Assembly (NCBI RefSeq): GCF_013201935.1
Contig: NZ_CP053833.1
Span: 558,001 to 622,000, forward strand
From: Arcobacter cloacae
Lineage (GTDB): Bacteria; Campylobacterota; Campylobacteria; Campylobacterales; Arcobacteraceae
Reading direction: 5' to 3'
DNA length: 64,000 nucleotides
Shown here: positions 8,936 through 16,461 of the stretch, piece after piece
Numbering within the stretch: the first letter of the stretch is position 1
Layout: the number at the start of each line of letters is the position of its first letter
Translations under genes and position numbers: made by a program
The notes under the pieces: generated by a model
What the model was told of the DNA's origin: nothing
Databases searched by the model: none
What the model saw: the letters and a program-made list of their open reading frames with translations, nothing else

Positions 8936-9949
8936 ATGGGTTTAAAAAAATATATCGTAGCCACAATAATTTTTCTTGTAGTGGTTTTTGGATATACATA
9001 TAGCTTAGAGTTGGGTAGTTATGAAGCTTCACTACTTGGATACTCACTTAGTTTACCTATATCTGTATGGATAGTATTTCCAGCTGCTGTTTTAGTGCTA
9101 GTTACATATTTACATATTATATTTTATGGACTAGTAAATTATTTTAAACAAAGAGCAGTTTTAAAAGATCATGAATCAATGATAGAGTTTATAAAAGCTG
9201 AGTTACTTGAAAAAAATAATACAGTAAAATTTAAAACTAAAGAGTTTAAAAATTTATCTTCTATACTTAATCAATTTAAAATTTCGACAAAGGATGAAAG
9301 ATTTACTTCTTCAAATGAAGATTTAAATAAAATTGTAGGAAATATTCAAGATATAAATGATGGAAAGTATGTAAATGATAAATCATTTAAAGTAAATGAA
9401 ACTACAAAGTTAGCTAATTTAAATATGCTAAATAAAGTAAATGAGCAAATTGATTTTGCAGTTGATGTTCTTAAAAAACCTGAGAATTATTCATCAAATG
9501 TTGTAAAACAAGCTTTTGAGAATGTTTTAAGAGAAAAAAGCATGACTACAATTAAAAAACTTTATAAAAATATAAAATTAGACAAAGAACAAGCTTTTAA
9601 ACTTTTTGAAAAAGATGCTTCAAATAATGAGTTTGGATTTACAGCAGATGAAATTTTATCAATTGTAAAAAGTTTAGATTTTACAAAAGATGACTATTTG
9701 GTTTTAGCAAAAAATTACGAGAAAATTTTAAAACCTGATCAAATTATTGCTTTATTTGAGAAATTATCATCTGAAATAGATGAATCAACACCTGCATATT
9801 TACACGTATTATGTGAATATGAAATGATAGAAAAAGTTAAAGAAATAATTACTTTAACTCCTGACAATGAATTTACTGCATTTAAAGCTCTTTTAGATTT
9901 AAAAGATGCAGGTAAACACTACAATTTAGAAGCGATATCTTACAAATAA
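8936..9949 (+). CDS. Membrane-anchored protein of unknown function
   Basis: The 337-residue protein has two hydrophobic segments near residues 5-22 and 38-65, then a long charged helical cytoplasmic part with no motif I recognise. A good ribosome binding site (AAAAAAGGAAAGAAG) precedes the ATG. Its last base is the first base of the dus start codon (TAATG), so it is coupled to dus. The composition is like that of its core neighbours. It is probably conserved in related genomes, but I cannot name it. Confidence 0.75.
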   Translation: MGLKKYIVATIIFLVVVFGYTYSLELGSYEASLLGYSLSLPISVWIVFPAAVLVLVTYLHIIFYGLVNYFKQRAVLKDHESMIEFIKAELLEKNNTVKFKTKEFKNLSSILNQFKISTKDERFTSSNEDLNKIVGNIQDINDGKYVNDKSFKVNETTKLANLNMLNKVNEQIDFAVDVLKKPENYSSNVVKQAFENVLREKSMTTIKKLYKNIKLDKEQAFKLFEKDASNNEFGFTADEILSIVKSLDFTKDDYLVLAKNYEKILKPDQIIALFEKLSSEIDESTPAYLHVLCEYEMIEKVKEIITLTPDNEFTAFKALLDLKDAGKHYNLEAISYK

Positions 9950-10881
9950 TGAAAAATAAACTTGATTTTAGCCGACCCCTTGTGGTGTTGGCGCCACTTG
10001 CTGGTTATACTGATTTACCTTTTAGGTCTGTTGTGAAGAAATTTGGTGCAGATTTGACAATTTCTGAAATGATATCTTCAAATGCCTTGGTTTATAAATC
10101 TGCTCGAACACTTAAAATGATAGAAAAATCGCCAACAGAAGATCCTTATTTTGTTCAAATAGCAGGAAATAGTGTTGAGTTAGTTCGTGATGCAGTTCTG
10201 CTTTTAAATGAAGTTGAAGGAATCGATGGAATTGATTTAAATTGTGGATGTCCTGCTCCAAAAGTATTTAATCATGGAAGTGGTTCAAATCTTTTAGGGG
10301 ATTTAAAAAAACTTGAAGAGATACTTTCAACAGTTAAGAAATATTCTAAGAAACAATATACATCTGCAAAAGTAAGACTTGGTGTTAATGAAAAAATTCC
10401 AGTTGAAATAGGAAAAGCTGTTGAATCTTGTGGAGTTGATTTTGTATCTGTTCATGGAAGAACAAGGGCTGGAAAATATAAAGCACCAGTTGATTATGAT
10501 GCAATTAAAGCAATGAAAGAAGCTATTTCTATACCAGTAATTGCAAATGGAGACATTAAAGATTATGATAAAGCAAAAGAAGTTTTAGAGTATACAAAAG
10601 CAAATGGAGTGATGATAGGAAGAGGTGCAATTGGAAAACCTTGGGTGTTTTATCAGTTAAAACATGGAATTGAAGATATCTCAAATGAGATGAAAAAAGA
10701 GATTATTTTAGAACATTATGATGCTATGCTTAAGTTTCATGGTCCTCATGGGGCTATTATGTTCAGAAAACTGCTTCATTCTTATTCAAAAGGCTATACA
10801 GGAGCTAATGAATTTAGGGATATCGTAAATAAAATTTCTGATATTGATGTTATGAGAGATTTAATAGAAAACTTTTTTTAA
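9949..10881 (+). CDS. dus: tRNA-dihydrouridine synthase
   Basis: This FMN enzyme reduces specific uridines in tRNA D-loops. The 310-residue protein has the barrel start 'LAPLAGYTDLPFR', the catalytic cysteine motif 'NCGCPAPKV' near 98-106, the 'KVRLGV' strand and 'VHGRTRAGKY', and the flavin phosphate site 'IGRGAIGKPW'. It looks most like the DusB subgroup, but subgroup assignment by eye is not certain. The first base of its ATG is the last base of the upstream gene. Confidence 0.92.
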   Translation: MKNKLDFSRPLVVLAPLAGYTDLPFRSVVKKFGADLTISEMISSNALVYKSARTLKMIEKSPTEDPYFVQIAGNSVELVRDAVLLLNEVEGIDGIDLNCGCPAPKVFNHGSGSNLLGDLKKLEEILSTVKKYSKKQYTSAKVRLGVNEKIPVEIGKAVESCGVDFVSVHGRTRAGKYKAPVDYDAIKAMKEAISIPVIANGDIKDYDKAKEVLEYTKANGVMIGRGAIGKPWVFYQLKHGIEDISNEMKKEIILEHYDAMLKFHGPHGAIMFRKLLHSYSKGYTGANEFRDIVNKISDIDVMRDLIENFF

Positions 10882-10972
10882 ACCTTTTTAATTTGATTCA
10901 AAAGTTATTTAGATAGAATATTGCACTTTTTAAAAGTAAAGAAATAAAAATATTTTTTAATAAAGGAATTAT

Positions 10973-11791
10973 TTGTCTAAATACTATTTTGAATTAGCTT
11001 TTAAACCAAATAATCATTACGAACTTTTTTTAGATTTATTAGAATCAATAACAACAGATGCCATCGAGGAAAACGACGGAGTTTTGATAGTAAGAAGTGA
11101 AGATGAGCTGGAAGACTTAAAATTTGGAATTGAGGAATTTGCAAAGGCTTTAAACACAGAGTGTGAGATTTTATATGAAAAAAAAGAGAATATTGATTGG
11201 ATAAGAGAGTATCAAAAATCTGTTAAATCAGTTGAAATTGGAAACTTTTTTGTTAGGCCATCTTGGGAAGATAAAAAAGAAGGAAAGATAGATATTATAA
11301 TTGATCCAGCTTTATCTTTTGGTTCTGGACATCATGAAACTACTTCTTCATGTATTGAGGCTATTGATGAATTTGTGAAACCTGAACAAACTGTTTTAGA
11401 TGTGGGAACAGGAAGTGGGATACTTGCAATTGCAGCTTCAAAAAAAGGTTGTCTAGTTGATATTTGTGATACTGATGAAGTTTGTATCATAGATACAAAA
11501 TCAAATTTTGAATTAAATAGTGTTTCATTTAATGATTCATGGGTTGGCTCAACCAATAAAACTACAAAAAAATATGATGTAGTAATTGCTAATATTGTTG
11601 CAGATGTTTTAGTAATGATAGCAAATGATTTAAAAAAATGTTTAAATGATAATGGAATATTAATAATTTCAGGAATATTAGACAAGCATACTAATAAAGT
11701 TTTAAATAAATTTAAAGATTTAACACAATTAAAACTTATTCATAAAAATGAATGGGTGACAATTGTATTTGAAAATAAAAAGGAGTCTTAA
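10973..11791 (+). CDS. prmA: Ribosomal protein L11 methyltransferase
   Basis: PrmA trimethylates ribosomal protein L11. The SAM site is 'VLDVGTGSGILAIAASKKG' near 140-158 and the catalytic loop motif is 'IANIVADVL' near 204-212. The N-terminal substrate domain is present but divergent ('SKYYFELAFKP'). The start is a TTG at 10973, placed eight bases after AAGGAATT. No upstream ATG in frame fits. The 272-residue length is slightly short for the family. The gene is followed by ftsH after three bases. Confidence 0.92.
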   Translation: MSKYYFELAFKPNNHYELFLDLLESITTDAIEENDGVLIVRSEDELEDLKFGIEEFAKALNTECEILYEKKENIDWIREYQKSVKSVEIGNFFVRPSWEDKKEGKIDIIIDPALSFGSGHHETTSSCIEAIDEFVKPEQTVLDVGTGSGILAIAASKKGCLVDICDTDEVCIIDTKSNFELNSVSFNDSWVGSTNKTTKKYDVVIANIVADVLVMIANDLKKCLNDNGILIISGILDKHTNKVLNKFKDLTQLKLIHKNEWVTIVFENKKES

Positions 11792-11794
11792 AGT

Positions 11795-13816
11795 ATGGTA
11801 AAAAAGCCTAAAAATAACAATCAGAATAATAACCAGAATTTTAACAACAACAATAATAACAATAACAACAATAATAATTTTTTTAATAATAATCCATTGT
11901 TGATATTTGTAATTTTTTCAATTGTTACTATTTTTGCATTTAAAGCAATCTTTCCCGAAGAACAGATGGGAAATGCTACAAACTCTAATATGCAAGCGTT
12001 TGGTCAAACAGCAAATAAAACAGTTGCATATTCAGATTTAAAAAGAATGATTAGTTCAGGTAAAATTGAATATGTAGGAATTGGAAATACTCAAATAAGA
12101 GCTATCTCAAAAGGTGATAGTGGACAGATTATTACATATACAGCAAGAAGAGTTGTTCCTGATGAAACACTTATTCCTGAGTTAGAAAAAAATGGTATAG
12201 GATATGGTGGAATTAATGAAGAAAATATCTTAGCTGATATTTTATTCGGTTGGGTTTTACCAATATTTATCTTCTTTGCTATTTGGATGTTTATTGCTAA
12301 AAGAATGCAAAAATCTATGGGTGGTGGTTCAGGAGGAATTCTTGGAATTGGTTCATCTAAGAAGATGATTAATTCTGAAAAACCAAATGTAAAATTTGAT
12401 GATATGGCTGGAAATAAAGAAGCGAAAGAAGAAGTACAAGAAGTTGTTGATTTCTTAAAGTCACCTGATAGATATGTAAGACTTGGTGCTCAAATTCCAA
12501 AAGGTGTTCTATTAGTAGGACCTCCTGGAACAGGTAAGACTTTATTAGCAAAAGCAGTTGCTGGTGAAGCTGATGTTGAATTTTTATCAGTTTCAGGTTC
12601 TGCATTTATAGAGATGTTTGTAGGAGTTGGAGCTTCAAGAGTTAGAGATTTATTTGAACAAGCAAAAAAAGTTGCACCTGCAATTATTTTCATTGATGAA
12701 ATTGATGCTATTGGTAAAAGTAGAGCAAGTGGTGGACCAATGGGTGGAAATGATGAGAGAGAGCAAACATTAAATCAGCTTTTAGCTGAAATGGATGGAT
12801 TCTCAACAGAACATGCCCCTGTTATTGTATTAGCAGCAACAAATAGACCAGAGGTTTTAGACCCAGCACTTTTAAGACCAGGAAGATTTGATAGACAAGT
12901 TTTAGTTGATAAACCTGATTATGAAGGAAGAATTGAAATTTTAAATGTTCATATTAAAGATGTAAAACTTGGAAAAAATGTAGATTTAAAAGAAATTGCA
13001 AAAATGACAGCAGGACTTGCTGGTGCTGATTTAGCAAATATTATAAATGAAGCTGCATTACTAGCAGGTCGGGCGAATAAAGATGAAGTAGAACCTAGTG
13101 ATTTTAAAGAAGCAGTTGAGAGACAAATTGCAGGTTTAGAGAAAAAATCAAGAAGAATTTCTCCAAAAGAGAGAAAAATTGTTGCTTATCACGAATCAGG
13201 ACATGCATTAATTGCAGAGATTACAAAAGGTGCAAATAAAGTAAATAAAGTATCTATTGTTCCAAGAGGTTTAGCTGCTCTTGGATATACACTTAATACT
13301 CCTGAAGAGAACAAATATTTAATGCAAAAACATGAACTTATAGCTGAAGTTGATGTACTTCTTGGAGGTAGAGCTGCTGAAGAGGTATTCATTGGTGAAA
13401 TTTCTACAGGTGCTGGAAATGACCTTGAAAGAGCAACTGGAATTATTAAATCAATGGCAACTATTTATGGTATGAGTGATATTGCAGGATTGATGGTTCT
13501 TGAAAAAAGAACTAATCAGTTTTTAGGTGGACAAACACAAAAAGACTTCTCTGATGCAATGGCTAAAGACTTAGATGACCATGTTAAAAAAACATTAAAT
13601 GAAAGATATGAAATCGTATTACAAGCATTAAGAGATAATAGTGCTGCAATTGAACAAATGACTGCAGAATTATTAGAAATAGAAGTAATCACAGGTGAAA
13701 GAGTAAGAGAAATCATAAAAGAAAATGGTGGAAAAGTTTTTGAAGATGAAGATTTACATACAGAAGCTTTAAAAGATACTCAAACTGAAGAAAAAAAAGA
13801 AACTACTGATGAATAA
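11795..13816 (+). CDS. ftsH: ATP-dependent zinc metalloprotease FtsH
   Basis: FtsH is the membrane-bound AAA+ protease that removes damaged or unassembled membrane proteins. Order: an Asn-rich cytosolic N-terminus (residues 5-32, mostly N with a few Q/F), TM1 near 33-50, a periplasmic domain, TM2 near 150-170, the AAA domain with Walker A 'GPPGTGKT' near 242-249 and Walker B 'IIFIDEID', the SRH, and the zinc site 'HESGH' near 465-469. At 673 residues it is normal length. The Asn-rich tract is coded by AAC/AAT repeats and is unusual for the family. Confidence 0.97.
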   Translation: MVKKPKNNNQNNNQNFNNNNNNNNNNNNFFNNNPLLIFVIFSIVTIFAFKAIFPEEQMGNATNSNMQAFGQTANKTVAYSDLKRMISSGKIEYVGIGNTQIRAISKGDSGQIITYTARRVVPDETLIPELEKNGIGYGGINEENILADILFGWVLPIFIFFAIWMFIAKRMQKSMGGGSGGILGIGSSKKMINSEKPNVKFDDMAGNKEAKEEVQEVVDFLKSPDRYVRLGAQIPKGVLLVGPPGTGKTLLAKAVAGEADVEFLSVSGSAFIEMFVGVGASRVRDLFEQAKKVAPAIIFIDEIDAIGKSRASGGPMGGNDEREQTLNQLLAEMDGFSTEHAPVIVLAATNRPEVLDPALLRPGRFDRQVLVDKPDYEGRIEILNVHIKDVKLGKNVDLKEIAKMTAGLAGADLANIINEAALLAGRANKDEVEPSDFKEAVERQIAGLEKKSRRISPKERKIVAYHESGHALIAEITKGANKVNKVSIVPRGLAALGYTLNTPEENKYLMQKHELIAEVDVLLGGRAAEEVFIGEISTGAGNDLERATGIIKSMATIYGMSDIAGLMVLEKRTNQFLGGQTQKDFSDAMAKDLDDHVKKTLNERYEIVLQALRDNSAAIEQMTAELLEIEVITGERVREIIKENGGKVFEDEDLHTEALKDTQTEEKKETTDE

Positions 13817-13824
13817 CTACAACA

Positions 13825-13856
13825 AGAGTGAATAGATATAATATTCACTCTTTTAT
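13825..13856 (+). terminator. Terminator after ftsH
   Basis: A 9-bp stem, GAGTGAATA (13826-13834) with TATTCACTC (13842-13850), ends in TTTTATTT nine bases after the ftsH stop. It is an intrinsic terminator closing the prmA-ftsH unit. Confidence 0.88.
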
Positions 13857-13893
13857 TTAATTAAATAAATTTAAAAAATAATATCATTTTATA

Positions 13894-13922
13894 TTGACAA
13901 AATAGAATTTATTAATTATACT
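13894..13922 (+). promoter_or_regulatory. Sigma-70-like promoter for leader peptide and leuA
   Basis: TTGACA (13894-13899) is separated by exactly 17 bases from TATACT (13917-13922). It lies 42 bases before the leader peptide ATG and after the ftsH terminator, so it should drive leader and leuA as one transcript. Confidence 0.75.
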
Positions 13923-13964
13923 TAATCACTTGAAATACAAAATACTTAAAATAAGGAGAGAGAT

Positions 13965-14042
13965 ATGAAAATATTTAATTTTTCAAATAACCATTTTATC
14001 AAAAGTGTTAACTCTCTTCTACTTCTTAATTTTTCTCTCTAA
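13965..14042 (+). CDS. Leucine-rich leader peptide (leuA attenuator peptide)
   Basis: The 25-codon frame reads MKIFNFSNNHF, then IKSVNSLLLLNFSL and a stop. It contains four consecutive leucine codons (CTT CTA CTT CTT) and a fifth (CTC) just before the stop. The ribosome binding site AAGGAGAGAG is the strongest nearby, far better than expected by chance. It sits between a consensus promoter and leuA, 104 bases before the leuA ATG. This is the layout of amino-acid attenuation leaders such as leuL of enteric bacteria: scarce charged leucyl-tRNA stalls the ribosome and changes the RNA fold. That mechanism here is an inference. Confidence 0.82.
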   Translation: MKIFNFSNNHFIKSVNSLLLLNFSL

Positions 14043-14061
14043 TTATAATTTTTTATAATTA
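14040..14061 (+). promoter_or_regulatory. AT-only hairpin in the leuA leader, possible attenuator element
   Basis: A perfect 9-bp inverted repeat (TAATTATAA, loop TTTT, TTATAATTA) overlaps the stop codon of the leader peptide. Downstream, AAAC/GTTT arms near 14083-14094 are followed directly by CTTTTTTT, a weak terminator-like element. A stalled ribosome on the leucine codons would affect pairing here. The stems are AT-rich and weak, so the exact switch is uncertain. Confidence 0.45.
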
Positions 14062-14146
14062 TTAATTTACAAAAACAATCAAACTTAGGTTTTCTTTTTT
14101 TAAATAAAAAAAGATATAATATATAACATTTTAAAAGGTTAATACA

Positions 14147-15700
14147 ATGGATAAAAATAAAATTATAGTATTTGATACAACATTAAGAGATGGTGAACAA
14201 AGTCCTGGTTGTTCTATGAACACAGAAGAAAAAATAAAAGTGGCATTACAGTTAGAAAAATTAGGAGTTGATGTAATTGAAGCTGGTTTTGCAGCTGCAA
14301 GTCCAGGAGATTTCGATGCTGTTAGTAGAATTGCTGAAATTGTTAAAAATTCAAGTATCTGTTCTTTGAGTAGAGCTGTTGAGAATGATATTAAACAATC
14401 AGGTTTAGCAGTTAGTAAAGCTCCTAAACATAGAATTCATACATTTATAGCAACTTCACCAATTCATATGAAATACAAATTGAAAATGACTCCAGATGAA
14501 GTAATCAAAAGAGCAATTCATGCAGTTGAGTACGCAAAAACATTTGTTGATGATGTTGAGTTCTCTTTAGAAGATGCAGGAAGAAGTGAAATTTCATTTA
14601 TGAAAGAAGTAATGGATGCTGTAATAGAAGCAGGGGCTAGAACTATAAATTTACCAGATACAGTAGGATATAGATTACCAACAGAATTAGGTGCAATGGT
14701 TAAAGAATTAAGTGCTTATGCAGGTGATAGAGCGATTATTTCAGTTCATAATCACAATGATTTAGGATTAGCAACAGCAAATACTTTAGCAGCTGTTTTA
14801 AATGGTGCTAGACAAATTGAAGTAACAATAAATGGTTTAGGAGAAAGAGCTGGAAATTCAGCTTTAGAAGAGGCTGTTATGGCTATTAAGACGCGAAAAG
14901 ATGCTTTTGGAGATTTATATACAACAATTAATACTCCTGAAATTTATGCAACTTCAAGATTAGTAGCAACAATTACAGGTGTTGAGCCACAACAAAATAA
15001 AGCAATTGTTGGTAAAAATGCATTTGCACATGAAAGTGGAATTCACCAAGATGGTGTTTTAAAACATCAAGAAACTTATGAAATTATGAAACCTGAAGAT
15101 GTTGGAGTATTTAAAGACTCTACTTTAATTTTAGGTAAACATAGTGGTCGTGCAGCATTTAGAGATAAAATTGTTCATTTAGGTTTTGATAAAGTAACAG
15201 ATGAAGAGTTAAATGCAGCATTTGAAAGATTTAAAGTTTTAGCTGATAAGAAAAAAGAAGTAACAGATGATGATATTAGAATGTTAATAACTGATGAATC
15301 TTTAAATCATGATAAAACTTATGAGTTAATAGGATTACAAATTAGTGATTGTACAGCAGGTGTTCCAACAGCAGCTGTTGCTATTAAATATAAAGATGAG
15401 ATTTTAAGAGATGCAGCTATTGGTGATGGAACGATGGATGCTATATTTAAAACAATTGATAGATTAACAGGTTATAATGGCGAATTAAAAGATTATAAAG
15501 TAATCTCTGTAACTGAAGGAAAAGATGCTTTAGCAAAAGTTACAACAAGAGTATCTTTTGATGAAACAAGTCCTGCTTTTGTAGGACATGGATTAAGTAT
15601 TGATACAATGCTTGCAACTGCAAAAGCATATTTAGGAGCTTTAAATTCTTATCTTTCTCAAAAAGAGAGACTTTCTAAAAGTTGTGAGCATCAAGTATAA
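14147..15700 (+). CDS. leuA: 2-isopropylmalate synthase
   Basis: LeuA condenses acetyl-CoA with 2-oxoisovalerate, the committed step of leucine synthesis, and is usually feedback-inhibited by leucine. The 517-residue protein has '[12 protein letters not shown]' at 10-21, the metal-binding 'HNHNDLGLA' near 201-209 and 'GKHSGRAAF' near 331-339. The C-terminal allosteric domain spans about 390-505, so the bacterial-type full enzyme is intact. The start ATG has 'AAAAGGTTAATACA' before it. It follows a leucine-codon leader peptide, consistent with attenuation control. The other leu genes are not adjacent. Confidence 0.96.
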   Translation: MDKNKIIVFDTTLRDGEQSPGCSMNTEEKIKVALQLEKLGVDVIEAGFAAASPGDFDAVSRIAEIVKNSSICSLSRAVENDIKQSGLAVSKAPKHRIHTFIATSPIHMKYKLKMTPDEVIKRAIHAVEYAKTFVDDVEFSLEDAGRSEISFMKEVMDAVIEAGARTINLPDTVGYRLPTELGAMVKELSAYAGDRAIISVHNHNDLGLATANTLAAVLNGARQIEVTINGLGERAGNSALEEAVMAIKTRKDAFGDLYTTINTPEIYATSRLVATITGVEPQQNKAIVGKNAFAHESGIHQDGVLKHQETYEIMKPEDVGVFKDSTLILGKHSGRAAFRDKIVHLGFDKVTDEELNAAFERFKVLADKKKEVTDDDIRMLITDESLNHDKTYELIGLQISDCTAGVPTAAVAIKYKDEILRDAAIGDGTMDAIFKTIDRLTGYNGELKDYKVISVTEGKDALAKVTTRVSFDETSPAFVGHGLSIDTMLATAKAYLGALNSYLSQKERLSKSCEHQV

Positions 15701-15701
15701 A

Positions 15702-16034
15702 ATGATGGAACAAATAGAAACATTAGATGAGTTTCAAAATAGAATTAATACAGGAAATCCTGTATTAATCTATTTTTCTGGTGAAAATTGTTCTGTTTGT
15801 AAAGTTTTAAAACCTAAAATTGAAGAAGAGATAACAAAACATTATCCAAAATTTAAACTTTTTGAAGTTAAAACAGATATATCTATTGAGCTTACTGCTC
15901 AGTGTATGATATTTTCTATTCCTACAATAATAATCTATTTTGATAAAAAAGAGTTCAAAAGATATGGAAGAAATATAAGTATTCCACTTTTTATAGATGA
16001 ATTAAAAAGACCATATAATTTAATGTGTGAGTAA
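15702..16034 (+). CDS. Thioredoxin-like protein
   Basis: This 110-residue protein has the thioredoxin fold with a redox motif CSVC near residues 29-32 ('SGENCSVCKVLKPKI') and the cis-proline loop 'FSIPTIIIY'. There is no signal peptide, so it is likely cytoplasmic. The first ATG lies right after the leuA stop. A second ATG is the next codon, and a GTG at 15684 inside leuA is also in frame but less likely. It is coupled to leuA and to the haem-binding gene that follows. CSVC instead of CGPC suggests a specialised reductant rather than the main thioredoxin. Confidence 0.83.
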   Translation: MMEQIETLDEFQNRINTGNPVLIYFSGENCSVCKVLKPKIEEEITKHYPKFKLFEVKTDISIELTAQCMIFSIPTIIIYFDKKEFKRYGRNISIPLFIDELKRPYNLMCE

Positions 16035-16461
16035 AAAAATGAAATTAGCCCTTTTAATATTTTTGATTATTTTTATAGTTATGCAGTTTATTCAACCAAA
16101 TAAAGAGAATATTATTGTTGATAAAAATCTTGAAATAAAAGCACCAACTGAAGTGATGACTTTATTAAAAACATCTTGTTTTGATTGTCATTCAAATGAA
16201 ACAACTTGGCCTTGGTATTCAAAGATTGCACCATTTTCTTGGGTTGTAGCAAATCATGTAAATACGGGAAGAAAAGCACTAAATTTTTCAACTTGGGAAA
16301 ATTATTCACCTCAATTAAAAGAGGAGAAGTTAAAAGCTATTTATAGAACAGCTTATGCTTCAATGCCTCTTCCTAGTTATATTTATGCTCATGAAGAAGC
16401 TAATTTAACAAAAGAACAAAGAAGTATGATAAGAGATTGGACAGGAGTTCGGTCTAAGTGA
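16027..16461 (+). CDS. Haem-binding domain protein, membrane-anchored
   Basis: An N-terminal hydrophobic segment (about 'LALLIFLIIFIVMQFI') anchors or exports the protein. The periplasmic part has one c-type haem motif, CFDCH, followed by 'SNETTWPWYSKIAPFSWVV' and a C-terminal 'YASMPLPSYIYAHEEANLT', matching the small haem-binding domain family (PF14376-type). Start is either GTG at 16027, overlapping the previous gene by eight bases, or ATG at 16039. It lies between a thioredoxin-like gene and mutS, overlapping the latter by four bases. The physiological electron partner is unknown. Confidence 0.8.
   Translation: MSKKMKLALLIFLIIFIVMQFIQPNKENIIVDKNLEIKAPTEVMTLLKTSCFDCHSNETTWPWYSKIAPFSWVVANHVNTGRKALNFSTWENYSPQLKEEKLKAIYRTAYASMPLPSYIYAHEEANLTKEQRSMIRDWTGVRSK

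Noticed and set aside
11332-11685. 117-residue reverse-strand frame
   Set aside because: It lies wholly antisense inside prmA, has no ribosome binding site and its composition mirrors the sense codons.
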